Origin: Auricularia sp. M13
Lineage: Eukaryota > Basidiomycota > Agaricomycetes > Auriculariales > Auriculariaceae
Assembly: GCA_037042915.1 (NCBI GenBank)
Contig: CM073195.1
Location: forward strand, 4,092,001-4,156,000
Length of the DNA: 64,000 nucleotides
Direction: 5' to 3'
Below, in pieces: positions 11,900-23,136 of this stretch (within the stretch, counting starts at the first letter, position 1; every line of letters begins with the position of its first letter). Below the pieces are notes generated by a model that worked only from the letters and a program-made list of their open reading frames with translations, was not told the DNA's origin and did no database searches. A program made the translations under genes and the position numbers.

Positions 11900-12715
11900 G
11901 AGCATCTCTACGCGTTCCCAGAATCCAGCCTAGACGAGCGATTGATCCTTCCAGTCCGGCCGACGCGCCCGCAAGTTGAAAGCTAGATTCGACTAGAACT
12001 ACCAGCTTCGGCATGGCCCGGAAGGTCCGCCGCGCGCGTCGGGGCATCGCAGTCCTCAGCGAAGGGGAGGACGACAACGAACCGGCGCAACGCAGTACGC
12101 TCTGGAGACAAGAGAACTTTCTTGTAGTTCTTGATATGGCAACTGCGCAACTGGTAGCACCCATATGTGAACACTGGACGTCAAAGGCGAGATGTGTCAA
12201 GCACGGCAGGGTACTGACACCCTCTCCGTAGAAGCCCGGGTGGCCCAGCCTCGTCACCTCCCGATCGTAAACATGTGCGTGGCCTTCAAGCCAGGTGCGT
12301 AGAACCTGCAGCGGAACATTGTCGGAACTCGCGCAGGCGCATCGAGAGCGGGAAGACCGAGCGAACTGCCGTTTTGTCGCGAATGCCCGCCCAGCCGTAC
12401 ATGCGCACGGCCAGAAGCGAGGTCGCCAGGCGCTCCAGGTTGGGCAGACATCCGTTCGAGAAGGGAAGTCAGGAGTGGCGAGCGCGCTGTGACCCATACG
12501 TTCCGGATGAGCGCGAGGTCTCGGTTTGGAGAGCGCGAGAGCGCAGGAACATCCGCTCGCGAGTGGATGTAGGTCGTTGTATACACGGGGCGCTCAATCC
12601 ACTCGCGCGCGTGGAAGCGCGGGGGTTGTCCACCGGTCGCCAGCCACAGCTATTTCAAATATCAGGCGCAGGAGGTCGTCTGGCTATTCGACTGCCTGAG
12701 TGCGAACGGGCATGC
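11900..12715 (-). pseudogene. Broken F-box-like (LRR-type) gene
   Basis: Pieces of one agaric F-box-like family occur in the right order on the minus strand but in changing frames: PDDLLRLIFEIAVA near 12690, then REWIERPVYTTTYIHS and ALIRNVWVTARSPLL, then CPNLERLATSLLAVRMYGW, then LPCLTHLAFDVQCS and RAMPKLVVLVES near 12000. The order F-box, NVWVT strand, PNLERL and LTHLAFD is that of intact family members. At least three frame changes separate the parts and I find no introns that could explain them, so the gene is most likely dead. It is a host gene and not part of a mobile element. Confidence 0.6.
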
Positions 12716-13514
12716 AGAGTGGCGAAGAGGGGAAGGTGGGCGTGGCCGGTACGAGCTCGAGGAAAGCGCAAGCTAGCATTGTCTGTTGCGCCGTGAAGAC
12801 TCGGGATGGTCGTGGTTACGGGCAGACATCGAAACGGCAACTCGCGACGCTGCACCAGCGACAGTACCATTGGATTTGTATCGAACACTTCTCAGCTCGA
12901 AATTTGATGCGCATTTTGTATTGAAGACCGGCCACCTGAGCTTCAACTGGCAGTCCAAGTACAGCTGCTTTATTGCAGGTAGCAAGTTAGGGACACGTAA
13001 ATATCGAGACGCACGATCGCGAAGGAGTGAAAGCCAGATTGGGTCCGGCAAAGAGACAATAAGTTAGGAAAAAGGTAAATGCAGAAGCGGTTCAGTGGGA
13101 ACTGTGGCAGCGCCGCTGAAAGTAAAGAATGGGAAGGGAAGAAGGCAAAGGTAACCGTGCGTCCGACATAATCATACAAAGCAGAGCGCAATGATATGAT
13201 ACAGTGATACAGACAGGAGTCGAGTGTTCGAGAGCTTAAGGGAGTGTGGGGCGGCGACCGCGGAGTCGACGAGAAAGCGAGTCGTAGTTGGCGCGAGCGA
13301 GGATGTTCCGAGTTGTCGATAATAGACGTGAGGGGAGGCGCACGTCGATTAAGAAGGCGCCTAGGTGTATGGGTTTTCGTGGGCAGAAATCCGGGTCGTC
13401 GTTGTCGCGTGAGAGTGAAAACGAGCGTAAATGTTGGTAAGGAATGTGGGGACACCGGATGAAGCAGTCCAGCGTGTGAGCGAGAAAGGAAAATGTGCCC
13501 AAGAGTCCCCGTCT
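12716..13514. other. Intergenic / 3' flank, no gene
   Basis: Contains only shadow frames; the long minus-strand frame over 12970-13809 is an alternative reading through the C2H2 gene and its 3' flank. Confidence 0.45.
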
Positions 13515-14376
13515 TCAAGCATCGGAACCCTCCGAGAACGGAGGAGTGGAGGCAGCACTTGTGGATGAATGGCCGCTGTTGCTGCCCCTGCGACGCTTGG
13601 CCAGCGTCTCCCCGGGATGGAGAGTGCGCACGTGACGAGAGAGGTTGGAGGATGTCGCGAAATCCTTGCCGCACCGCGTGCAGATGTGGGTCTTGCGCCC
13701 GGTGTGCCTGTGCTGATGGGTCTGCGAGGGCATGAGCACGTGCATTGCGCACCATAACAAGGAATAGCACGCACGCGGAGCTCGCTGGGACGCATGAACG
13801 AAACTCCACAGTCCTGGCAGACGTAGCGTCTAGTCTCGCTGTCCGACGACGGCGCGCTCATGACATGGTGACGGCGTTTATCCTGCCTGTAGATCCCAAT
13901 CGGTCGCTCCGTCTCAGTCTGCACGGCGTTGAGGCCGTTCGGGCCGAGCGCGAGGACCTGGTAGAGAGGGCTATTGCTGTTGGACGATGCCGATGAGGTA
14001 GATGGCGATGGAGTCGCGGGCGATGCGCTCGCTGGCGAAGCAGATGGGGCGCTGTCAGGGTGCGAACGCGGGCGCGGGCCTGTCAAGTACTGCGGGATCG
14101 GCATCGGAACGTTCGTAGGATTTGACGGACGTCTAGCGTGTTGCGGGTGCTGCAGACGCGGCTGGTGCGGGTGAAGTCCCTGCTCCAGACGTGCCGGTAG
14201 TGATGCGGCAAAGACGCGGGGCGTTGACTCCGGAGTCGTGAACGCAGAGCGAGGAACTTGAAGGCCATCGTGTGAGCAGGAATAAAGTGAAGCAAAAACG
14301 ACTTACGATCTGGAAAGAGCTCGCGCACACCAGGGAGCGTCGGCCGGTTGACCGCAGGCAGATGTTCACGCGACAT
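13515..14376 (-). CDS. C2H2 zinc-finger protein (two fingers)
   Basis: Exons 14376-14307, 14256-13775 and 13721-13515 join in frame to give 252 residues, with introns of 50 (GTAAGT...CAAG) and 53 (GTGCGT...GCAG) bases. The N-terminus [23 protein letters not shown] is the short conserved block seen at the start of many agaric C2H2 regulators. A long Pro/Ser/Ala-rich disordered region follows. Two classical fingers sit at about residues 168-220: [15 protein letters not shown] ending in THQHRH, and [16 protein letters not shown] ending in HVRTLH. Both have C-x2-C-x12-H-x3/4-H spacing and a TGRKTH linker. A basic KRRR patch follows and may be a nuclear localisation signal. A DNA-binding transcription factor is likely. 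The second intron splits the first finger. Targets unknown. Confidence 0.88.
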
Positions 14377-15638
14377 CGGTGACTGGGCGACGGGGTTGAG
14401 CAGAGAAGAAATGCTAATCATAGCAAAAAAAAAAAAAGCAGTCCAACGGGTTGGTGCGCTTGCGAAACGAATGTGGTTATAAAAAGAAGGTAAGGTGAAA
14501 GGAGCGAAGCGAAAACGGAATCCGGAAAAGAAAGCTGCGAATGGGTGTGAGCGCGCGATTATGTTGCGAGCAGCAAATGAACCCACCGACTGGGACGAGG
14601 GTGGAATGAGGATGTGGATCTCTAGGTGCAGGCTTTTATAGATCTGTGGCTCATCATCGTAACAAAATCTTGCTGTCATGACCGTGCAGTGCACACAGCC
14701 CGAGTGTGATGATCGGCGTCGGCGAGCCGACATGGGCACAGGAACTCTAGCAGCGCCTGGGATGCAATACGCCGTGCACGAGCCTTGTGCTACACGCCAG
14801 CGCCCAGCAGAAACGTGCCGGCGCATGGCATACGCGCCAATTGGCTCATGGTCCGAATGAAGAGTGGCCATCTCAGCCGGAGTCCGTAATCGCCGGATGC
14901 AGCACACCAGGAAGCAGATGTTTGATCTCTTCCAAGATCTCTTCGGTGGCCGGCATCCACAAAAGGCAAGGATAATGCACCGCTATGATAGCTATCTGAG
15001 CTCAGTTCAGGCAGTGATTCCCTCCCCCGTGCAGTGAAGGAAGCTGTGCTGTAAATTCTCTATGCTCGCACGACGCATAGAGGCGGAAGATGAACACTCA
15101 GGTAGCAATATACAGGAGCTTTGTGATCCCGTCGATCCGGGATTGGGTTTCTCTGATCCGTAATCATACACGCACGTAATGACATACGATATTTGAATCA
15201 CCTTCTGTATGCAGCGAGGCATGTATAGGGTAGTATCTTGCGACGCGTACCAAATGATAGTGACTGGCGACTGCCTCTATACATTTGTATATCGCTCCAC
15301 TGCAGTGATGCGCGCTATTGATCTCAAGTCTCAAGCAACAGGATATCGCGTCCAAACAATGGGAATTTGGGTAGCTTTAAGGCGATTCGTTCTAGAAGTG
15401 CAGGGTGGCTTTTATGACTGGGCTATTCAAGGTGACGTACGCTTTCCTGAGTGGCGGAGAGCGCTAGCTGTAGGACTAATTGGAAAAACAGGTGCTCTAA
15501 CTGACGATGCCTCACTCTGACAAGATAAAGATAAAATGTGAATGTCTATTGTTGCGATTATCGGCTTCTGGGTCGGCGATAGCTAGAAATGAAACAGTAA
15601 ATGCTGTGTCATGAGATTTGCACCTGCGACAGCCGTAG
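14377..15638. other. No gene recognised
   Basis: Includes an A-run near 14426-14437 just upstream of the C2H2 gene. A plus-strand frame at 15209-15520 (103 residues) lacks family similarity and splice context. Nothing else is supported. Confidence 0.45.
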
Positions 15639-15646
15639 TATAAATA
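15639..15646 (+). promoter_or_regulatory. TATA box of the beta-trefoil-like gene
   Basis: TATAAATA about 57-64 bases upstream of ATG 15703, a usual fungal core-promoter distance. Confidence 0.6.
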
Positions 15647-15702
15647 CCAGTTCCGCAGGCTCCACACGAGCACAAATCCAGTTTCAGAGTCATCCCTACA
15701 GC

Positions 15703-16420
15703 ATGCCCCGCGAACTTAACGCCGTACTATATCAATTTCCTCGGGCTGCGTCTCGCTGTGGCTGACCCATGGTCGCACAGAAACAGCAGGCTCAGGCAAT
15801 GTCCCGCCGTCCGGACGTCTGCAAAATCCTGGCCAATCTTTGGGGTAACGAAGTCGATGTTCGCAGTTACCAGCCGGGCAGCAACATCTTCGCAGCTCTC
15901 ACTCGGGAGTTCCCCGGTCCTTATGGACTCGTACGTGGCGCTTTTTCTGCGTAGACATTCAGCTGATCCTATCGCTTGGCAGTGGGATTTCATCCCGAGC
16001 GACGAGGACGGTGTCTACCTGGTCAAGAACATGGGCCTGGAAATGTTCATCGTTTCGGTGCGTCGAGCATTGTAGAAATCGACCTGCTGCTTATTCGACG
16101 CAGGATGGAGACCAGCTTGTGGTCGCTCCAGGCAACCGCGCCACCGAGTTCCGCGTCCAGCCCGATGACGAGGGCTTTGTCCAGGTAAGAATGCAGAGTA
16201 CACGAACACACAAGACTTGTTCCAGTGACAGAATTATTATAGATCAAGTTGAAGGACGACGACAAAGTCTGGACTCTCAGTGGCGAGGGGCCCAAACAGG
16301 ATGTACGCCGCTGAACTGGCAAGGGGGCTGACTTTCATACTGACGGTATTGAAGATATCCCTCCAAGGCGCAAATGGGTCGCAGGAGCAGAAATTCAAGC
16401 AAGTTGTCGTTGACCAGTGA
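15703..16420 (+). CDS. Small beta-trefoil-like protein (I66 inhibitor/lectin type, tentative)
   Basis: Six exons (15703-15723, 15781-15930, 15983-16057, 16104-16184, 16243-16302, 16355-16420) join in one frame to give 150 residues; all introns have GT-AG ends. The C-terminal two thirds show the rhythm of a beta-trefoil: WDFIPSDEDGVYLVKN, EFRVQPDDEGFVQ, KVWTLSGEG, DISLQGANG and a final FKQVVVD. The size and the W-x-I/Y-x-V pattern fit mushroom serine-protease inhibitors of family I66 (cospin-like) or ricin-B-like lectins. No signal peptide is seen, so it would be cytosolic, as such fruit-body proteins usually are. The first exon is short and its intron (15724-15780) is the least certain part. 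The close TATA box suggests a well-expressed gene. Confidence 0.6.
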
Positions 16421-17386
16421 GCTACGGGCCTGAGAATGAGCTTTCTGTATGAGTTTTCCAGTACTCTGAATCAGTGAATACGAGATCAACGTCGATTCAA
16501 ACCGTGAAGCAGTCGTACGTGCTGATGTGTGGTCATTGCTCAGATGCACAATCGAGCAGTCCTATCCCAAAGAGATATAGAGTCCAAGAAGAGGCTTCTC
16601 GGCTTGGATGATATTCCGCGATCCATTGTGCGAGCTAGAATGTCGGAGAGATTGGCGAAGAAAAGATTGTGAGGTCGTCCCGCCGCAAAAAATGTTCTTC
16701 ATAAAGCGCGCGGGATATCCTATGCGGCTTTAGTAGGTCTTTCTCGGGTACGGGCTCTGGAGGGTGTCTTCGCGCAGCGTGCGCCGGGATGAGAAGGGAT
16801 GAGGTCACGGAAAAGGACCAACTCCGCGCCGGTTGAACCCGCATCTTCGTCCGCAACTCCCACAGCTTCATTCTAACTCCATGGGGACTTGAACTCGGCT
16901 GCTATGACCTCAGCGGGCTGTGTTCTATGGACATATAACTAAACATTTGGCGCTATTCATCACCGCATCTTCACTGCCAGTTCAGCGCGGGACTCTACCT
17001 ACCTGCACATTCTCACGCTTATCTATGAGCCGCACCAGCTGTCCTGCAGGGCATCCGAATACATCCCTTCTGTATTTGTGCTTTCTTGCTTTCGGCAGCT
17101 ATGGCCTTCGGCGCTCGACTTGCTGGTCATCACGTTGCCCGAAAGGTGCCTGGTTTCGCGTCACTCCTGACTACCGACTCCTGAGTGGACCGTGGCCTTG
17201 ATATTCCCCCGCGGAGAATTCTTCCGTGTGTACCACTTGGGGCTTTATTGCCCGCCCCCCTGAGTTCTCCAATATTTGGTCCGCAGCCCGCTGCTCTCTT
17301 GCTTGACCCTCTCTGCCCATCCGCTCTAATCCCGATACCGATGTCACTCCTCACCGACAGAGCCGTTCTAGCTATGTTTGGCATGG
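16421..17386. other. Upstream region of the ENTH-kinase gene, no gene
   Basis: Minus-strand frames at 16277-16549 and 16635-16871 show no family similarity. No TATA box could be tied confidently to the start at 17387. Confidence 0.4.
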
Positions 17387-20300
17387 ATGGCTATGTACTT
17401 CATGAGTTCCAAGTCCTTCAGTAGCCGAGTACCGAGCACATATATGATGGTGCACTCCCATCCCGGTTCCTCCCCCGACCACATCTCTCGCCCCTCGATG
17501 TCTCCACCTAAGCCAACCCGACGGTCGCTTACCCCAGCAGCCACACTGATCGACGCTCAGCAAAAGGTGCGGCACGCCATAAGCGGCGGTTCGGATTCAG
17601 CGACATCTGAGCAAATGCAAGAAATATCCCAAATGACGCACGACTCGTCAGTGCATCTGCCTTGTGGTCAACCTCACTAACGCTCATCCAAATGTAGGCC
17701 CATTGTGTGCACCGAGATATCCGACTATCTGCTCACGGCACTTCTCACACTGGAGCAAGAAACCCTGAAGGTATGAGGCCTTTCAATACGAAACTGGGCC
17801 GCGTTTGACGCTTCGCAGTGCTTAATCCTACTTGAATATTTGTTGCGGACCGGTCCCGTGCAGCTTGTCATCTACTTTCGCGTCTGTCATGACGTACTTG
17901 CCGGCTTCAAGGAGTTCGCTTGGTCCGACGTGGCCGTGCAGGAAAAGGCAGCAACCGTCTGTCACCTGCTCCAGCTCAGGGTCCTCGACAATACGCAGGA
18001 CGAGGACTCAACGGGTGACGGCGGCGGTGAAGATCGATCGACGACTTGCAGAGCGAGAACTAACAACACATGTGATCAAGGTCCGTAGGATGCAACTCGG
18101 CAAGCTTCCTCCATGCCTAATCATTCCGTCGCAGCCTACTATCGTGCATCGTTGACGGTCCGAGATCTTTCCCAGGAGATCTCGTCGTTTCCACTGCATC
18201 CATCGAAATCGAGCGGGTTCGCGGACGTATATCTGTGCGACTGGATCACACAGTCGGGGAAAAAACATGTCCGTGGTATACGCAAGCCTCGTGTCTCCGC
18301 TCATCGCATTCAGGTCGGCGTCAAGATCATAAGAGCCGCAGAAATGCAGATGACGCAATCACTGCATGTACGTCCTCGCGGCCGCCAGTCGCGCACATAT
18401 TAACATTTGATCAGAGAAAGATCCTGCGTGAGATCGAGGTGTGGCACCGCGCAAAGCATCCCAATATCCACCCGCTCCTTGGTTTATATTATGGACGAGG
18501 CCAGCTACCTGCGATGGTTTCGCCATGGTGCAAAAACGGAGACATTCCTCAATATCTCCGCGCGATGCGCGGTCACCCAGATATCGACAGAATAAAACTT
18601 CGACTGGTATGGGCTCTGCATACAACGTAGAAGTGACTAACAGCTGCTTTTTAGATGGAGGAAGTCCTGCAGGGGTTGAAATATAGTACGTACCCCCCGT
18701 TATTGTGATCATTTTCTCACACCGCTCCCGCATTCAGTGCACGATAGTCAACCACCCGTTGTACATGGGGACATCAAAGGCGTGCGCAAGAATCGTCGAT
18801 GGTGAAACGGCACTGATTATAGCACCAGGCAAACGTGCTCATATCGGATGACGGCGTGGCCTGTCTATGTGATTTCGGCCTCGCTACCGTGAAGTCAGAT
18901 CATTCGAATCAACCCGCCGATACCATCAAGGGCACTGTCCGCTGGATGGCTCCCGAGCTATTTGAGGCGGACAGCACGCGATATACCACATATAGTGACA
19001 TCTGGGCAGTCGGCTGCTTGCTCTTTGAGGTATTTAATCTTGCATTCGTCGACAACTACGCTAATGAGATGACCTTCCAGATACAAAGCGAACGTGTCCC
19101 ATATTACAATTACGACAACCTGAACGCGGTGATTCTCGCCCTCGGTCGGTATGAGACCCCAGCGCGGCCTGTCGGTATCCCTGACCGCCTCTGGTGGTTG
19201 ATGCATGAGTGCTGTGCCCTCAAACCTCAGGAGCGGCCTTCCATCGACCATGTGATCGCACGTATGCGAGGTCTCGTTTCCTGGTTCTCCTCGGCGAAAC
19301 ACCAATGGCATGAGCCAAGCCTTCCTGCTGGGCCGGACGAATATCCACCAGCTGTTGCGCTGCGGCTTCTGACGCGAAGCGCGCAGACTACAGCCGGTCC
19401 TCCGCCTTGGCAGATGGACGACAGCCTCCTCCAAGCTGCTTTCGTGCTGTTTACCTTCGGTGAGCGCTCCGCACAGCGATCTCTCCAAGCTCGGAACTGA
19501 TTTAGACACAGGCAGGCGATTCATACCACCAAATATGTTCATCATTCCCATTCTCTGTTCGGTTCTCGCAACTTGTGTGCAGCGCGCTCTAGAACGCGAG
19601 CATGATGTTCTCATGGTCCCCCTTGTACGAGCAGCCATTGGTCACGTTCAGCTCCTGCCGTCCGTCGAAAAGAAGGCGTTGAAGGAGCTTTTGAGGCGAT
19701 CCCAAAGACCTGCGCGCGAAATCAGGCGCCTGTCAACAGCTGTCGCACGAGTCAGTATGCCCGACGCGCAATGGGTTATGTCGTGGCTCAGCTGTCGTAA
19801 GCCGTCCGTAACCGCCTTCCCCGGAATAGTCGTTGAGAGATTAACCTTTCAGGACTCGTTGGACGTGCTGGCATTGGACATACAGAACAGGTCACTTGCA
19901 CTGCATTTGTGCCGAACTCCAAGCGCCTTGTGACTGGCTCAATCGACGGGACTATTTGCATCTGCGACTTCGTTTTGGGATCGCTGCTCCTGGGCCCCTT
20001 ACTTGCGGGCAGTCCAGTGACCACTCTCTCACTGTCGAAAGATGGTCGACGCCTGGCCTCGGGTACCAGCAGTGGCATGTTTCGCGTCTGGCGCACTGAT
20101 ACAGGCGACACCGTCTGCGGCGAAATTCAGGCGCATACTCAGCCGATAACGTTTCTCGCTTTCTCGAGCGATGGAACACATATCGCTTCACGCTCAGAGA
20201 AGGATGGTGCCATATGTATCTGGCACGTGAGTTCAGGACGACTGATTGTTGGTCCATTTCGCCATGAGCCCGACAATCGTCCGCTCTACAATCTGCCGCC

Positions 20301-20886
20301 TCCCATTGCGTTTGCGGAAGAGGGCCAGCGTATCCTCGTCGCGCTCTATCCCGGGAACAAGCAGAGCGTCTACCACTTCAGGACAGACCTACCTTCCGCC
20401 GCGGATCGAACCGATGGTGCCGTTGGCAGCTGCGCTGGCGCCCCCGACAATTGGGTTGGGAAGTTCCGCATGTCTTTAGCCTCGCGCGTGCGCAGGCCGG
20501 GCGCGCAGGAGGCGAAGGGTAGCATCAGACATTTGCGAGATGTGGATGCGCATCCTCACATTCCGTGGTCTGTTCTCGAGTATCATTCGTCGACCTACAC
20601 ACCTCCCGGGCTCAATCCGTACCCCTTGCCTCTAAGTCAACCTCGCCAGCGGCCGGGCGAGCTAGTTTTATCACCATCTGGACGCTTGCTAGCCGTTGTT
20701 GACGAAGCAGATGGCACCATCTCCGTCTGGGACGCACAAACGATGACGCGTCTGATCTCGCGGATCGCTACTTTTGAAGGATGCATGGCCTTCTCTCCGG
20801 ATAGTAGGTATCTGGCGAGTGCGAGTACCTCTGAGGACGGCAGAGCTGTTGTCTGGGATCTCACTGATGACTGGAGGCAAGTCTGA
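17387..20886 (+). CDS. ENTH domain - protein kinase - WD40 fusion
   Basis: Twelve exons (17387-17646, 17698-17770, 17819-18080, 18135-18268, 18314-18367, 18415-18606, 18655-18685, 18738-18781, 18829-19029, 19081-19459, 19512-19796, 19853-20886) close in one frame, giving 982 residues. Residues about 50-168 match the epsin N-terminal homology fold: AQQKVRHAIS, then EQMQEISQMTHDS, then CLILLEYLLRTGP and VQEKAATVCHLL, like KVREATS, LMSEIAD, LLEYLIKTGS and VREKAKQL of epsins. The kinase (about 205-480) has GVKII (Lys247), HGDIKGANVL (Asp347), DFGLA (Asp365) and RWMAPEL; its Gly loop is weak (SSGFADVY). A 160-residue linker precedes about six WD40 blades (640-982), e.g. GHTEQVTCTAF and GTICICD. 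ENTH domains bind phosphoinositides on endocytic membranes, so membrane-linked signalling is inferred. ATGs 17444 and 17498 are alternative starts that keep ENTH. Confidence 0.82.
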
Positions 20887-23055
20887 ATTGATAGACGAGC
20901 ATAGCGGTTATTATACAATAGTTATATTAGTCCACACGCATGGCATTGCGAAAGCGGAAGCCCATGAATGCGTCACAACCGTGAAGCCCGTTAAGACGCA
21001 GCACGACTCGGTTTGCGACGTTGATCTGCGTCGGTCATATAGGCCAACGCAGACATCCTCCAAGCTCTGCTACGAGAGCCCGAGAAGTTTGAGCACGCCG
21101 CTGTCACTGTGGAGCAAGACGTACACGTCTAGAAATTCCAGTCTGTCGTTCCAGGCGACCCAGCCTGCGGAGCAATGTGTATGCCGCGTGAGAGATCGAG
21201 CGGACTTGCTAAAAATATCTGTTAGGCGCTTCGAAGTCGTCAGCGAAGGAAACAATAGTTTGCTGATCACTATGCGCGCTGACCTTGCCGTGCGACAGTG
21301 CAAGCGCAACCCCAATGATTGGCGTGGCACACATTCCCTGAGACCGGAGGACACACAGATGGATCAGCAAGTCTGCACGTGCCAGCCCGGGTTTCATGCA
21401 TACGGATGCGGACGGAGTCCGTTGGGCACAAGCACAGGACAGCTGGCAGGCAAGCGGCTGACATGGATATCCATAGGCAGTCACCGCACCAGAAGGGCAG
21501 GTGTATGTGTCAAGCTTTCAGAGGACAAGAGGGCACAAGTTGCTCTAGTGTGCAGACGAGGAATATGCAGACGATGCCTTGGTTTGGACCCAGCAGCAAC
21601 CCGAGAATGCTAGCGTCGCCTGATTCTGAGATCTCCGAGTGTTGGACACGATGGTTGCGCACGTGGAGTGTCACCTGATGCAGAAGGCAGCCGCAGCTCA
21701 ACGTCCAGAAGTGCCGCCAAGACCACCACAAGCATTCAGAGAAACAGCGTCAACGTGACGCGCATGGCGAAGCAGTACCAAGAACGTCGTCATTCTGCAC
21801 AGACGCTTGCCTGCGAACATCAACAGCCGCGACGTCGCACTTCGTTTCCGAACAGGTATGAGCACGGCTACTAAATCAAGGTGTGCAGGCCTAGGAGTGC
21901 GATACGCTCGACGGAGAGTGCAGTAAAAGGAGGTATCTTGTGCTTCGTGAGCATGCAAAAAGTCGGGGATCCCTTCAGGGAAAAATGACCGCCCGTTGAC
22001 AGACTGACATTGTCAGCGCACTGAAGACCGAATCCCCCCGCACGTGCGCGCATCGTGCTTAGCCGCGTGCTGGATGTCCAGGATTAGACAGCTCAGTCTC
22101 TACAGACACAAAAACGCAATTTAGACGCGATATCAAGTAGTAAATCGCAAATAACGATCGCTTACCAAGATTCAAAACGAGTCCCGCATTGTCCCATGCT
22201 CTGTACGGTGACAGCGTTCAACTCGTCAGTCCGCCGGTGCGTGCCTCGTGTGTGACAGCGATTGACACGACGTCAGTCAGCATTGTCTGACGCTGAATTG
22301 CCCCGGTTCTAGGCGCCGCTTCAGACGTACGTCTTGTCGACGAGAGAAGACCCCGCAGTACCGGATGTCAGGCGGCAAGAGGCTGGAGCTCCGTTCACTC
22401 GAGTTCGATACGCGCCTCGCGACCTCGCAAATGTAGAGCACCCCCTGACAAGTGCAGAAGCACCGAGGCTAGGTACGTTGGCGTAAGTCGCAGTTCCAGA
22501 ATCTAGAGACGCGCTCACGTCGAAGCGAAGCGCAGAGACGCCGATGTACGTTGTTCTGGCTCAACTACCCAGTGCGCGCACTGCAGCGTGCATTTGCATG
22601 GATGAAGAACATCAGCATAGCATGCATGGAACGGTAGAGGGCAAGAAGCGAAGTCGGTATGTCGGAAGGTCGCTCGGTTGCTTGGTTGCTCGCAACAGGG
22701 AGGAATCGGACAACACCGGCGTTTTCTCTTTATGGAAATCATACACTGGACCACCGTCTACAAATGTGATGCACCTGACTTCCATGTCTGGACTGAACCG
22801 CTGGCGTCGAGCGGCTATTCCTGAAGGCCAGCTTTGAAAGACCGGGATGTGCGAATGCCAGCACGTTCCTCTTTCGGTCAATGAGAGAATCTCCGGTTTC
22901 AGTGGCTGCTCGATACCCCGCATGAAAGCTGAGAACGTGTGCATGTCACTAACAATGTTAGCAAGAGGCAGCGCACATCGTACAACCCCATTTCGCACCT
23001 CGATCCTCTGGCGGCTCGCAAGTCCCCAGGAAACGATCGGCCAGTACTGGCGGCC
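20887..23055. other. No gene recognised
   Basis: Long but unsupported frames run on both strands: plus 20774-21613, which overlaps the WD40 exon, and minus 22612-23070 (152 residues). None shows a domain or splice-linked continuation. This may be decayed coding DNA. Confidence 0.4.
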
Positions 23056-23062
23056 TATAAAA
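23056..23062 (+). promoter_or_regulatory. TATA box of the M35-like gene
   Basis: TATAAAA about 75-81 bases upstream of ATG 23137. Confidence 0.6.
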
Positions 23063-23136
23063 GCAGCCATTTCCTGCTAACCCTTGAGCAGTTGTGAGCT
23101 CGTTCTCCCAGCACCGCATCTTTACTTCCATCGAGC

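Noticed and set aside
17387-20886. Two neighbouring genes (kinase, then WD40 protein) rather than one
   Set aside because: All exons join in one frame through GT-AG introns from ENTH to the last WD40 blade, there is no stop or promoter between them, and the gene at 39064 shows the same fusion within one exon. RNA evidence is still needed.
20774-21613. 279-residue plus-strand open frame
   Set aside because: It overlaps the end of the WD40 exon in another frame, has random composition and shows no splice-linked continuation.
22612-23070. 152-residue minus-strand open frame upstream of the M35-like gene
   Set aside because: It reads through the TATA box of the opposite gene and shows no recognisable domain.
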